Positions 49,700-58,333 of a stretch of DNA of 64,000 nt are shown in pieces. Source of the DNA: Chloroflexota bacterium (lineage in GTDB: Bacteria; Chloroflexota; Anaerolineae; UBA4142); assembly GCA_016219275.1 (NCBI GenBank), contig JACRBM010000086.1, positions 47,701-111,700 of the forward strand, read 5' to 3'. The notes beneath the pieces were generated by a model. The model saw nothing but the letters and a program-made list of their open reading frames with translations, ran no database searches and was not told the origin of the DNA. The translations under genes were made by a program, and so were the position numbers. The first letter of the stretch is position 1. The number at the start of each line of letters is the position of its first letter.

Positions 49700-50950
49700 A
49701 TGCCGAACCCATCCAAGATTCACGCGAACCTCGCGGCGATGCTGCAAGCGAATGTACGCGCCGCCGCGCCGGTTCAAGCGTTGCGTGTGATTGTGCGGTA
49801 CCGCGCGGGCGCGGTCGGAGTTGCGCAAACGATGCGCGGCGTCGCGGCGACGATTCACACCTATCGTCTCATTCCCGCCGCGGCGCACAGCGTCACACCC
49901 GAAGCGGTTGATGCGTTGAGCGACCGCGATGACGTGGAGATGATTTGGTACGACGAGCCGGTCCACACGATGCTCGATGTGTCGGTGCCGCTCATCGGCG
50001 CGCCACAAGTGTGGCAAGCCGGTTTTACTGGCAAGGGGATCAAGGTCGCGGTGGTAGACACCGGGATTGATCCAACGCATCTCGATTTTGCCGGGCGCAT
50101 TGTTGCGATCAAGGACTTTACCGGCGAAGGCGACACGGACAAGCATGGTCACGGCACTCATGTGGCTGGAACGATTGGCGGGTCGGGTGCGGCGAGCACG
50201 GGCAAGTACAAAGGCGTCGCGCCGGAATGCAGTTTATACGCCGCCAAGGTTCTGCGCGGTAATGGGTCTGGCACGACAAGCGATGTAATGGCGGGCGTCG
50301 AATGGGCGGTGCAACAAGGCGCGCAAGTCGTCAACCTCTCGCTCGGTAGCGACGGCGCGTGCGATGGCACGGATGCCCTTTCAGTCCTCTGCGATACCGC
50401 GATGGATCGTGGCGCGGTGATGTGTATCGCGGCGGGCAACGCCGGACCGGGCAAGTCTACCGTCGGTTCGCCCGGTTGCGCGAAAAAAGTGCTCACGATT
50501 GGCGCGACGTCCAAGACCGACCAAGTCGCCAGTTTTTCGTCGCGCGGTCCGACGAGCGATGGGCGCGTCAAACCCGATGTGTGTTTCCCGGGCGTAAGCA
50601 TCGTTGCCTGTCGCGCGAAAGGCACGACGATGGGCACGCCGGTCAACGACTCGTACACGAGCGCATCCGGTACTTCGATGGCGACGCCGCACGCGGCTGG
50701 AAGTTGCGCCTTGATTTTGCAGGCGAATCCCGGTTTGACGCCGCAGCAAGTCAAAGATATTTTCATGAACACGGCAAAAGACCTGGGTGCGGAGGCGAAT
50801 ACGCAAGGCAAGGGTCGCGCCCAAGTTTTTGAAGCGTATCAATCGGCAACCGGTTCTCCACCGCCGCCACCCCCACCCCCACCACCGCCACCGCCGCCGC
50901 CTCCAGGTGGTTGTCTCGATTCGATCAAGAATTGGTTGAGCGGTCGGTAA
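49700..50950 (+). CDS. Subtilase (S8) without signal peptide, polyproline-Cys tail
   Basis: 416 residues. AGGAG lies 9 nt before the ATG. N-terminal propeptide ~1-92, then the S8 catalytic triad: Asp in 'VAVVDTGID', His in 'HGHGTHVAGT' and Ser in 'ASGTSMATPHAAG', with the oxyanion Asn in 'CIAAGNAGPG'. Catalytic end ~residue 385. A run of 16 prolines and the short tail 'GGCLDSIKNWLSGR' follow, with one Cys and an amphipathic helix. No signal peptide is seen, so it is either intracellular or exported by another route. Confidence 0.92.
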   Translation: MPNPSKIHANLAAMLQANVRAAAPVQALRVIVRYRAGAVGVAQTMRGVAATIHTYRLIPAAAHSVTPEAVDALSDRDDVEMIWYDEPVHTMLDVSVPLIGAPQVWQAGFTGKGIKVAVVDTGIDPTHLDFAGRIVAIKDFTGEGDTDKHGHGTHVAGTIGGSGAASTGKYKGVAPECSLYAAKVLRGNGSGTTSDVMAGVEWAVQQGAQVVNLSLGSDGACDGTDALSVLCDTAMDRGAVMCIAAGNAGPGKSTVGSPGCAKKVLTIGATSKTDQVASFSSRGPTSDGRVKPDVCFPGVSIVACRAKGTTMGTPVNDSYTSASGTSMATPHAAGSCALILQANPGLTPQQVKDIFMNTAKDLGAEANTQGKGRAQVFEAYQSATGSPPPPPPPPPPPPPPPPGGCLDSIKNWLSGR

Positions 50951-50955
50951 CGATT

Positions 50956-50984
50956 AGACCCGAAGGGCATCCCCCTTCGGGTCT
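50956..50984 (+). terminator. AGACCCGAAGGG hairpin terminator
   Basis: Exact 12-bp arms with a 5-nt loop, then GGTTTTTC. Terminates the subtilase gene. Confidence 0.85.
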
Positions 50985-51026
50985 GGTTTTTCTTAGGTTG
51001 TGCGTCAAGTTTTTGGGTGGTGAAAA

Positions 51027-51085
51027 AACCTTGCGAAGGTTGAACGGCAAGCATATTGATTTGTCGTCAAAACCTTCGCAAGGTT
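51027..51085. repeat. AACCTTGCGAAGGTT repeat pair
   Basis: AACCTTGCGAAGGTT (51027-51041) and its inverse AACCTTCGCAAGGTT (51071-51085) with a 29-nt insert. Same core as 8722 and 25269. Confidence 0.7.
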
Positions 51086-51131
51086 GAGTGTTCCAAAATT
51101 TTGACAGCCCCCCCCTTTTTCTTACAAAGGT

Positions 51132-51160
51132 TTGACAAATCAACCAGAATACAATACAAT
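51132..51160 (+). promoter_or_regulatory. Consensus promoter of the MalK-type ATPase gene
   Basis: TTGACA (51132-51137), a 17-bp spacer and TACAAT (51155-51160); leader ~50 nt. Confidence 0.8.
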
Positions 51161-51217
51161 CACCCCAAGTTCGCTCGTTCGACCATCCATACCTATTTTA
51201 CCTCCACGGGGGCAACA

Positions 51218-52318
51218 ATGGCGAGTGTCACCTACGATCACGTCACCAAACAATTCAACGACGTGAAGGCAGTCAACGACCTGACGTTAGAGATCAAGGA
51301 CAAGGAATTCTTGGTCTTGGTGGGTCCCTCTGGGTGCGGCAAGACGACCGCACTGCGTTTGCTGGCAGGTCTCGAAGAGATCTCGTACGGCAACATTTTG
51401 ATCGGCGACCGTGTGGTCAACGATGTCGCGCCGAAAGACCGCGACATCGCGATGGTGTTCCAGTCGTACGCGCTGTATCCGCACATGAGCGTCTACGACA
51501 ACATGGCATTCGGTCTGCGCTTGCGCAAAACGCCCAAGACCGAAATTGACCGGCGCGTGAAAGAAGCGGCAGAGATTCTGGGTATCGGCGCATTGCTCGA
51601 CCGCAAGCCCAAGCAACTCTCCGGCGGTCAGCGCCAACGCGTCGCGCTGGGACGCGCGATCGTGCGCGAACCCAAAGTCTTTTTGATGGATGAACCGCTT
51701 TCGAACCTCGACGCGAAACTGCGTGTGCAGACGCGCACCGAGATTTCGAAACTGCACCAACGCTTGCAGACGACGTTCATCTACGTGACGCACGATCAGA
51801 CCGAAGCGATGACGATGGGCACGCGCATTGCGGTGATGAAGGACGGCATCCTTCAGCAACTCGACACGCCGCAAAACCTGTACGACAATCCGGTCAACAC
51901 GTTTGTCGCCGGTTTCATCGGCAGTCCCGCGATGAACTTTTTCGATGCCAAAGTGGCAGGGTCGAAAGAAGACATTGTGATTGACGCCGGCAGTTTCAAA
52001 CTTCCCGCGCCCGCCGATGTCAAACAAAAGCTCGGCGATTACCTGGGGCGTGCAGTGACACTCGGCATGCGTCCCGAAGACATTCACGATCGCGAGTACG
52101 TGCCCGGCGCGTTGAACGCCGCGCCGATTCCCTCGAAAGTGGACGTGATGGAGCCGATGGGGAGCGAGATTTATCTCTTCTTGCTCAGTGGCAATCATTC
52201 GTTCGTCGCTCGTGTAGACCCGCGCAGTCAAGGTCGCCCGGGCAAGACGATGGATGTAATGGTCAACCTCGACCGCATTCACCTCTTCGACAAAGAAACC
52301 CAAGCGGCAATTCGCTAA
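51218..52318 (+). CDS. MalK/UgpC/MsmX-type sugar ABC transporter ATPase
   Basis: 366 residues from the ATG at 51218; in-frame sequence upstream overlaps the promoter. 'VGPSGCGKTT' (Walker A), 'FQSYALYPHMSVYDNM' (Q-loop), 'LSGGQRQRVALGRAI', 'FLMDEPLSNLDAKLR' and 'YVTHDQTEAMTM'. The C-terminal ~120 residues form the TOBE/regulatory domain 'GMRPEDIHDREY...VDVMEPMGSEIYLF'. No permease or binding-protein gene adjoins, so it probably serves several sugar importers, as MsmX does. Confidence 0.94.
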   Translation: MASVTYDHVTKQFNDVKAVNDLTLEIKDKEFLVLVGPSGCGKTTALRLLAGLEEISYGNILIGDRVVNDVAPKDRDIAMVFQSYALYPHMSVYDNMAFGLRLRKTPKTEIDRRVKEAAEILGIGALLDRKPKQLSGGQRQRVALGRAIVREPKVFLMDEPLSNLDAKLRVQTRTEISKLHQRLQTTFIYVTHDQTEAMTMGTRIAVMKDGILQQLDTPQNLYDNPVNTFVAGFIGSPAMNFFDAKVAGSKEDIVIDAGSFKLPAPADVKQKLGDYLGRAVTLGMRPEDIHDREYVPGALNAAPIPSKVDVMEPMGSEIYLFLLSGNHSFVARVDPRSQGRPGKTMDVMVNLDRIHLFDKETQAAIR

Positions 52319-52340
52319 ACGTAACACGCGACGAAAACCA

Positions 52341-52374
52341 AACAGGTACACAGGCAATCACCTGTGTGCCTGTT
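52341..52374 (+). terminator. Terminator after the ATPase gene
   Basis: 14-bp arms (one wobble) AACAGGTACACAGG / CCTGTGTGCCTGTT with a 6-nt loop, then TTATTG. Confidence 0.75.
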
Positions 52375-52393
52375 TTATTGTAGGAGTAGAGCG

Positions 52394-52921
52394 ATGGAAA
52401 TTCGTCCGGCGAATGTGATTGATCTAAACGCGTGTTTGGCGATTGACGATTCGTTCGAGACCGAGTACGTCTGGCAAATGGAAGAACGCACGAACGCCGG
52501 CGTCATTACGGTGACGTTTCGGCAAACGCGTTTGCCGCGTCCGATGCGCGTGGCGAACAATATCTCGCGCAGTGTGTTGCTCGAAAACTTTCAACGCGGC
52601 GAAGCATTCTTTGTCGCAGACGAAGCCGGCGTGTGCGGCTTTGTAGACGCGGGTGTCTCGGTGTGGAATCAGATGTTCAAGATCAACAACATCGCGATTG
52701 CGCCGGTGCAGCGGCGGAGAGGCGTCGGCGCGAAGCTGATGCGCGCCGCGCTCGAGTGGGCGCGCGAGCGCCAATTGCGAATCGCGATGCTCGATACGTC
52801 AACCAAGGATTATCCCGCAATCTGTTTCTATCAAAAGCTGGGATTCACATTGTGCGGTTTCAACGATCAACTATTTCCGAATCGTGATATTGCGCTGCAG
52901 TTCGCGCTCAACTTGCGATAA
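52394..52921 (+). CDS. GNAT family acetyltransferase
   Basis: 175 residues; AGGAG precedes the ATG by 9 nt. 'INNIAIAPVQRRRGVGAKLMRAALEWARER' carries the I-A-I-x-P-x-x-R-R-x-G-x-G acetyl-CoA loop, and 'YPAICFYQKLGFTLCGFNDQLF' the final N-x-x-x-x-F-Y-x-K-x-G-F segment. It resembles streptothricin/RimI-type GNATs; no substrate is assigned. Confidence 0.85.
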   Translation: MEIRPANVIDLNACLAIDDSFETEYVWQMEERTNAGVITVTFRQTRLPRPMRVANNISRSVLLENFQRGEAFFVADEAGVCGFVDAGVSVWNQMFKINNIAIAPVQRRRGVGAKLMRAALEWARERQLRIAMLDTSTKDYPAICFYQKLGFTLCGFNDQLFPNRDIALQFALNLR

Positions 52922-52926
52922 ACGCA

Positions 52927-52958
52927 AAACCCGAAGAGCCTCAAGACCCTTCGGGTTT
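52927..52958. terminator. AAACCCGAAG hairpin
   Basis: 10-bp arms with a 12-nt loop after the GNAT stop. Family of 34142 and 50956. Confidence 0.6.
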
Positions 52959-52983
52959 ATAAAAAAACATTCGCGCGCATAGA

Positions 52984-53014
52984 AAAACCAGGTTTCTTCG
53001 AGAAACCTGGTTTT
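52984..53014. terminator. AAAACCAGGTTTCT hairpin (bidirectional)
   Basis: Exact 14-bp arms around TCG, A/T-flanked on both sides, between convergent genes. Family of 36060. Confidence 0.8.
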
Positions 53015-53017
53015 GGT

Positions 53018-53755
53018 TCATGCCTGGTCAACGACTTGCCGCAGTACGTCCGGCTTGTTCGTGATGATCGCGTTGACGCCCAGCGCGATCAAGCGTTGCA
53101 TCTCCGCCGGTTCATCCACCGTCCACGTGTTGATTTGCAAACCCTTGTGCTGTGCCCACGTCGCGAATTGGCGCGTCACCTGCGACCAATGCGGATGCAT
53201 CGCGGTCGGTCGCGCGAGCGGACGCAACCACGCGCGGCGCAAATAGATCGGCAGCTGTGGCGCGTAGAGCAAGCCGCGCGGCAAGCGCGGGTTGAGATCG
53301 TACATGCGCGCGAGCGCCATCGGATTGAACGACGAGATGATCACGTTTTCGGTCGTGCGCGTGTCTTCGATTACCGCGAGTACCGCAGCTTCGACGCCGT
53401 CGGTTTGTAGTGTGGCGCTCTTGAGTTCGATGTTGACCAGACCGCGATTGCCGACCGCGCGCAGTACTTCTGCGAGCGTCGGCACGCGAGGCGTCGCGCC
53501 GCGATATTTTTCAAACGTGTAACTCGCGTCGAGTTGTTTGATCTCAGCCAGCGTCAGCTCTTTCGCCGCGCCTTTGCCGTTTGTTGTGCGGTCAACCGTG
53601 TCGTCGTGAATCACAATCGGCACGCCGTCCTTTGTCAACGTCACATCCAGTTCGATACCGTCCGCGCCCATTTCAAACGCGAGGTTGAACGCGGCAAGCG
53701 TGTTTTCCGGCGCGTACGCGCTCGCGCCGCGATGTCCAAGTACGAGTGGTTTCAT
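53018..53755 (-). CDS. Glycerophosphodiester phosphodiesterase (GDPD)
   Basis: 245 residues, no signal peptide. 'GHRGASAYAPENTLAAF' gives the first catalytic His and Glu, 'GADGIELDVTLTKDGVPIVIHDDTVDR' the second Glu/Asp and His, and 'VNIELKS' the third Glu. The TIM-barrel order matches cytosolic GDPDs that hydrolyse glycerophosphodiesters to glycerol-3-phosphate and an alcohol. Its start lies 147 bp from the murJ start, divergent. Confidence 0.93.
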   Translation of the reverse strand: MKPLVLGHRGASAYAPENTLAAFNLAFEMGADGIELDVTLTKDGVPIVIHDDTVDRTTNGKGAAKELTLAEIKQLDASYTFEKYRGATPRVPTLAEVLRAVGNRGLVNIELKSATLQTDGVEAAVLAVIEDTRTTENVIISSFNPMALARMYDLNPRLPRGLLYAPQLPIYLRRAWLRPLARPTAMHPHWSQVTRQFATWAQHKGLQINTWTVDEPAEMQRLIALGVNAIITNKPDVLRQVVDQA

Positions 53756-53785
53756 AGTTGCGATTGCCTCATTGAAAATGTGGAA

Positions 53786-53823
53786 GCGGGCAGCCTGCCC
53801 GCCGGTGCGGACGAGCCGTCCGC
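53786..53823. repeat. Two small GC hairpins
   Basis: GCGGGCAGCCTGCCCGC (53786-53802) and GCGGACGAGCCGTCCGC (53807-53823) in the GDPD-murJ divergent spacer. Confidence 0.65.
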
Positions 53824-53866
53824 GCTAGATTATTTTACGCCGTTCCGAATGAAACGCAAGATTGAA

Positions 53867-53894
53867 TTGACCCCGCGATGTTTCGTGCTATAAT
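53867..53894 (+). promoter_or_regulatory. Leaderless promoter of murJ
   Basis: TTGACC (53867-53872), a 16-bp spacer and TATAAT (53889-53894); the GTG start is 7 nt after the -10 box. Confidence 0.75.
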
Positions 53895-53901
53895 GCCCCG
53901 C

Positions 53902-55476
53902 GTGATTTCAACTGGGGCGACGCGCCCGCGTTCGATGGCGCGCGCGGCGCTTGTCGTGATGGCGCTCTTTGTCGCGAGCCGCGTGCTGGGTCTACTGCGC
54001 GATGTGGTAATCAGCCATCAATTCGGTACCGCGCGCGCGCTCGACGCGTACTTCGCCGCGTTCACGATTCCCGATTTCATTTTCAACGTGCTCGCCGGCG
54101 GAGCGCTTGGCTCGGCATTCATCCCGACGTTCGCCGCCGCGCTCGCGCAAAATGATGTGGCGCGCGCGTGGCGACTCGCGCGCGCGATCATCGCGCTGGC
54201 GTTCGTGGTGCTCACCGCACTCGCCGCGTTGCTCGCGCTCGTCGCGCCGCAAGTCGTTGCGCTCACCGTCGGTCGCGGCTTTGCGCCGAGCGATCAGCAA
54301 TTGACCGCTGACCTGATGCGTTGGATGCTCATCACGCCGATTGTATTTGGTGTGAGCGGTATCGTGATGGGCATTCTGAACGCGTACCAGCATTTTGCGT
54401 TGCCCGCGCTCGCGCCGGTGTTGTACAATTTGGCGATCATCGCGGGCGCGCTGTTGCTCGCGCCGATGCTGGGAGTGTACGGTCTTGTGATTGGTGTCGT
54501 CATCGGCGCAATCGCGCATCTGATTGTGCAACTGCCCTGGCTCACGCGATTTCAGATTTCAGATTTCAGATTTCAGAATTTCAATCTGCAATCTGCAATC
54601 AAAAATCTGAAATCCGAAGACGTTCGCCAAGTCGGTCGCTTGATGCTCCCGCGAATGCTGGGTCTCACCGCGGTGCAGATCAACTTTGTCGTCAACACGA
54701 TTCTCGCGTCCGGGTTGTCGGCGGGACGGATTGCAGCGCTGGGTTACGCGTGGCGCGTGATGCTCTTGCCGGTTGGTGTCATCGGTCAATCGCTCGCGAC
54801 GGTCGTATTCCCGACCTTTTCGGCGCAGACGGCGCGGCACGCGCGCGAAGAATTTCGCGACACGTTTTCGACGGCGTTGCGCGCGACGCTATACTTGACG
54901 ATTCCCGCGTCGGTGGGCTTGGCTCTGCTCGGTGCGCCGATGATCGCGGTGTTGTTTCAGCGCGGACAATTCACCGCCGATTCGACTGCCGAGACCGCGT
55001 TTGCGTTGCAGTTTTACGCGCTCGCGTTGTTCGCGCATTCGGGCTTGGAAATTATCACGCGCGCGTTTTACGCGCTCCACGATACGAAGACGCCCGTCCT
55101 CGTCGGCATCGGCGCGATGGCGTTGAACGTCGCGCTGAGTCTCGCGTTCATCGCGCCGCTCGCGCACGGTGGACTTGCGCTCGCGAATTCGCTCGCGACG
55201 ATTCTCGAAACGTTGATACTGTTCGCGATCTTGTGGCGGCGTCTCGGCGATATTGACGCACGCCGCATCGCGGGGTCGGTCGCGCGAATGGTCGCGGCAT
55301 CGGTCGCGATGGCATTCGGCGTGCTTTTGGTCGCGAACATGTTCGCCGAACGCGGCGCGATATTCATCGCGCTGGTCGGCGCGACATTCGGCGCGATTAT
55401 TTATATCGTCGCAACCATGTTCTTGCGTTCGGAAGAAATCGCGTTGGTATTGCAACGACTCAATCGCAAATCATAA
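53902..55476 (+). CDS. murJ: Lipid II flippase MurJ
   Basis: 524 residues from a leaderless GTG (then M-I-S-T...); an ATG 9 codons upstream overlaps the -10 box and is rejected. Fourteen hydrophobic segments. 'LFVASRVLGLLRDVVISHQFG' is the N-terminal MviN signature, and 'AALGYAWRVMLLPVGVIGQSLATVVFPTF' the central one. Between segments 6 and 7, about residues 217-240 (FQISDFRFQNFNLQSAIKNLK) are encoded by the TTTCAGATTTCAG repeat at 54550-54615. MurJ exports lipid II for cell-wall synthesis. Confidence 0.94.
   Translation: MISTGATRPRSMARAALVVMALFVASRVLGLLRDVVISHQFGTARALDAYFAAFTIPDFIFNVLAGGALGSAFIPTFAAALAQNDVARAWRLARAIIALAFVVLTALAALLALVAPQVVALTVGRGFAPSDQQLTADLMRWMLITPIVFGVSGIVMGILNAYQHFALPALAPVLYNLAIIAGALLLAPMLGVYGLVIGVVIGAIAHLIVQLPWLTRFQISDFRFQNFNLQSAIKNLKSEDVRQVGRLMLPRMLGLTAVQINFVVNTILASGLSAGRIAALGYAWRVMLLPVGVIGQSLATVVFPTFSAQTARHAREEFRDTFSTALRATLYLTIPASVGLALLGAPMIAVLFQRGQFTADSTAETAFALQFYALALFAHSGLEIITRAFYALHDTKTPVLVGIGAMALNVALSLAFIAPLAHGGLALANSLATILETLILFAILWRRLGDIDARRIAGSVARMVAASVAMAFGVLLVANMFAERGAIFIALVGATFGAIIYIVATMFLRSEEIALVLQRLNRKS
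54550..54615. repeat. TTTCAGATTTCAG repeat read in frame within murJ
   Basis: Four TTTCAGA units, then AATCTGCAATCTGCAATC, then AAAAATCTGAAATCC. The same words form intergenic spacers at 17941 and 37772. Confidence 0.85.
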
Positions 55477-55500
55477 ATCACTAATCGAAAATGGTGAGGG

Positions 55501-56574
55501 ATGTTAGACAAACTGCAGGCAATGGAAAAACGCTACGAAGAATTGCACACGCTGATGGAAGACCCGGCGGTCACAACGGATCCGACGCGCTTGCGCGAAA
55601 TCACACGCGAGATTAGCGGACTCGAAGAAATCGTCAGCAAGTTTCGCGACTATAAAACGACGCACGACGCGCTGGAAAAGACGCGCGCGATTGCGCGCGA
55701 CGAAACGGACGAAGAGATGCGCGCGATGGCGCGCGAAGAAGTGACGACGCTCGAAGCGAACGACGCGCGTCTGTTTGGCGAGTTGCGCTTTTTACTCTTG
55801 CCCAAAGACCCGCGCGACGACAAGGATGTGTTCGTCGAAGTTCGCGCCGGCACGGGAGGCGATGAAGCGGCATTGTTCGCCGCGGATTTGTATCGCATGT
55901 ACACGCGCTATGCGGAAGACAAGGGTTGGAAAGCGGAACTGGTTGACGAGAATCGCACCGGCTTGAAAGGGTACAAAGAGGTCGTGTTTGAAATCAAGGG
56001 CAAGGGCGCATTCTCGCGGATGAAGTACGAGAGCGGCGTGCATCGCGTCCAACGTGTGCCGCAGACCGAGGCGCAAGGACGCATCCACACTTCGACGGCG
56101 ACGGTCGCGGTGCTGGCTGAAGTGGACGATGTGGAAATTGACATCAAGCCGGACGAAATCAAGATTGATATTTTCCACGCGTCGGGACATGGCGGACAGA
56201 ACGTGCAAAAGGTTGCGACCGCCGTTCGCATCACGCATTTGCCGACCGGCATCGTCGTCGCGTGTCAGGATCAGCGTTCGCAGCTGCAGAACAAGATTCG
56301 CGCGATGGGCGTGCTGCGCGCGCGGCTGTACGAAATGGAAATCGAAAAGCAACAACGCGAGACGACCGAAGCCCGGCGCGCCCAGGTCGGTTCCGGCGAA
56401 CGCTCCGAAAAGATTCGCACCTACAATTTTCCGCAAGACCGTCTCACCGATCATCGTATCGGCTTGACGGTGCACAACTTGCCGCGCATCCTCGACGGCG
56501 ACATCGAAGAAATTATTGACGCGTTGATTCTCCACGATCAATCGGAAAAGTTGCAGAGCGCGGGAGTGAGTTAG
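55501..56574 (+). CDS. prfA: Peptide chain release factor 1
   Basis: 357 residues. The anticodon-like P-x-T is 'VPQT' in '[18 protein letters not shown]', where RF1 normally has PVT/PAT/PxT. The GGQ peptidyl-hydrolysis motif is at residues 231-233 ([11 protein letters not shown]), in the same place as in E. coli RF1. Followed by prmC, its modifying methyltransferase, as in most bacteria. The ATG has GGTGAGGG upstream. It recognises UAA and UAG. Confidence 0.97.
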   Translation: MLDKLQAMEKRYEELHTLMEDPAVTTDPTRLREITREISGLEEIVSKFRDYKTTHDALEKTRAIARDETDEEMRAMAREEVTTLEANDARLFGELRFLLLPKDPRDDKDVFVEVRAGTGGDEAALFAADLYRMYTRYAEDKGWKAELVDENRTGLKGYKEVVFEIKGKGAFSRMKYESGVHRVQRVPQTEAQGRIHTSTATVAVLAEVDDVEIDIKPDEIKIDIFHASGHGGQNVQKVATAVRITHLPTGIVVACQDQRSQLQNKIRAMGVLRARLYEMEIEKQQRETTEARRAQVGSGERSEKIRTYNFPQDRLTDHRIGLTVHNLPRILDGDIEEIIDALILHDQSEKLQSAGVS

Positions 56575-56586
56575 GCGGAGTCGCGT

Positions 56587-57465
56587 TTGATTGCCAAACC
56601 GGAAACCGCGCAGGAGATTTTGGTGAACGCCACGCGCGCACTCGGCGCGACGATGCGCGGAGCGTATCACGACGCGCGTTTGCAAGCCGAGTTGCTTCTC
56701 GCGCATTCGCTGGGCGTTTCGCGCACGATGATGTTGGCGCGGCTCGACGATGCGATCGCGCCGGATGTTGCCGCGCAGTACGCCGCGAACGTTGCACGCC
56801 GCGCGCAACACGAGCCGCTCGCGTACATCCTGGGTCACCAGGAATTTTTTGGTCTAGATTTTCTCGTTGATCGCCGTGTGCTAATTCCGCGCCACGAAAC
56901 CGAGACGCTCGTTGAACTGGCGCTTGCACGCGCGCGCCGCGTCGCGTCGCCGACGATTGTGGATGTCGGCGCGGGGTCGGGCGCGCTCGCGTTGACGCTG
57001 GCGCATCACTTGCCGGACGCGCGCGTCATCGCGCTCGATACATCGCGCGATGCGTTAGAGGTCGCGCGGATGAATGCGACGCGGTTGAATCTCGCCGCGC
57101 GCGTCGAGTTGGTCGAAAGCGATTTATTCGAGCGATTCGATTCTTCGTTTGACATTTGTGTCGCGAATTTGCCCTACATCCCGCGCGCGCGTTTCGACGA
57201 ATTGCCACGCGAGGTGCGTGCATTCGAACCGCGTGTTGCGCTCGATGGCGGCGATGATGGACTCGCGGTGTTCCGCCGTTTGCTCGTGCAGTTGAAATCA
57301 CGCGCGGCGCGTCACGCAGTCGCGTTCCTCGAAATCTCGGAAGAGCAGGGCAAGTCCGCGCTCGAAGCGGTGTGGCGCGCATTGCCGCGTTGTGTCGCCA
57401 CGTTGCATCGCGATCTCGAAGGATTGGATCGCGTCGTTGAAATACGGCTGGCGAATGGCGAATAG
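56587..57465 (+). CDS. prmC: Release-factor glutamine N5-methyltransferase
   Basis: 292 residues from a TTG with GGCGGAG 6 nt upstream; start is 13 nt after prfA stop. The N-terminal helical domain spans ~1-90 and the SAM fold carries 'IVDVGAGSGALALTL'. The catalytic N-P-P-Y is N-L-P-Y at residue 194 ('VANLPYIPRA'), a variant known in the family. Substrate should be the Gln of the prfA GGQ motif. The last codons and stop lie in a repeat. Confidence 0.95.
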   Translation: MIAKPETAQEILVNATRALGATMRGAYHDARLQAELLLAHSLGVSRTMMLARLDDAIAPDVAAQYAANVARRAQHEPLAYILGHQEFFGLDFLVDRRVLIPRHETETLVELALARARRVASPTIVDVGAGSGALALTLAHHLPDARVIALDTSRDALEVARMNATRLNLAARVELVESDLFERFDSSFDICVANLPYIPRARFDELPREVRAFEPRVALDGGDDGLAVFRRLLVQLKSRAARHAVAFLEISEEQGKSALEAVWRALPRCVATLHRDLEGLDRVVEIRLANGE

Positions 57466-57520
57466 CGAATGGCGGATTGTAAATAGTAAATGGTAAATGG
57501 TAAATCGAAAATCAGAAATG
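57450..57520. repeat. GGCGAATGGCGAATAGC / GTAAATGGTAAATGG repeats
   Basis: Iterated GGCGAATGGCGAATAGCG followed by TAAATAGTAAATGG and AAATCGAAAATC units. It contains the prmC stop codon. The first unit type is translated inside the GT4 gene at 59692. Confidence 0.65.
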
Positions 57521-57524
57521 CTTC

Positions 57525-58313
57525 ATGCCTATACGTTTGATCGCTTCTGACCTCGACGGCACGTTGCGCGCCGAACAATTTACGCCGCGTTTGCGCGCGG
57601 CGGTGCGTTGCGCGTTGGCGCGCGGCGTGCGCGTCGTTATCGCGACCGGGCGGATGTTTCTGACCGCCGAATGGTTCGCGCGCGACCTGGGTCTGACGGA
57701 CGTGCTCGTTACCGATCACGGCGCGACGATCTGGGATTTGCAAACGCGAACGATTCTCACTCAGCAACGGATTCCGCGCGACCTGGCGCGTGCCGCGTTG
57801 GCATTGACACCGCCCGACGGCACGGCGATTGTGTGCATCAACGAGCGATTTTATGCGCCGCGAATGACCGAAAGCGCGATTCGTTTTGCCGACCGCAATC
57901 GTCATTTTCTTTTTCACGCGCCCGACCTCGCCGAGACGCTCGACGCCGAGCCACAGAAAATCGTATTCGTGCACGACGCGGAGACGACGCGTGAATTGCG
58001 CACACGGTTGGCGCGTGAACTCGGCGAGCAGTTGCAAATCGTGCAATCACACGATCACTTTGCCGAAGTGACGCATCGCGCTACTTCGAAAGGCAACGCG
58101 CTCGCGTGGCTCGCCGAACGCTGGGGGATCGCGCGCAACGAGGTGTTGGCGATGGGCGACCAAGATAACGACCGTTCGATGATCGAGTGGGCGGGTATCG
58201 GCGTCGCGATGGGCAACGCGATTCCCAGTTTGCAAGCGATTGCCGATTATGTCGCGCCGCGCGCGCACGATGACGGCGCGGCAATCGCGATTGAAAAATT
58301 CGTACTTGAATAA
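57525..58313 (+). CDS. Cof-type HAD-IIB phosphatase
   Basis: 262 residues. Motif I 'LIASDLDGTL' has D-x-D, 'VIATGR' is motif II, and 'KGNALAWLAERWGI...VLAMGDQDNDRSMIEWAGIGVAMGNAI' is reduced here to its keys: Lys of motif III and G-D-x-x-N-D of motif IV. C2B cap between. Cof/YbiV phosphatases act on sugar phosphates and nucleotides. Its ATG follows a repeat spacer without Shine-Dalgarno sequence. Confidence 0.9.
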   Translation: MPIRLIASDLDGTLRAEQFTPRLRAAVRCALARGVRVVIATGRMFLTAEWFARDLGLTDVLVTDHGATIWDLQTRTILTQQRIPRDLARAALALTPPDGTAIVCINERFYAPRMTESAIRFADRNRHFLFHAPDLAETLDAEPQKIVFVHDAETTRELRTRLARELGEQLQIVQSHDHFAEVTHRATSKGNALAWLAERWGIARNEVLAMGDQDNDRSMIEWAGIGVAMGNAIPSLQAIADYVAPRAHDDGAAIAIEKFVLE

Positions 58314-58333
58314 GCAACCACAGATTAACACTT

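Noticed and set aside
50863..50910. CCN run as a sequencing or assembly error
   Set aside because: 16 in-frame proline codons with mixed third bases that lead into a normal tail and stop, so it is a real polyproline linker.
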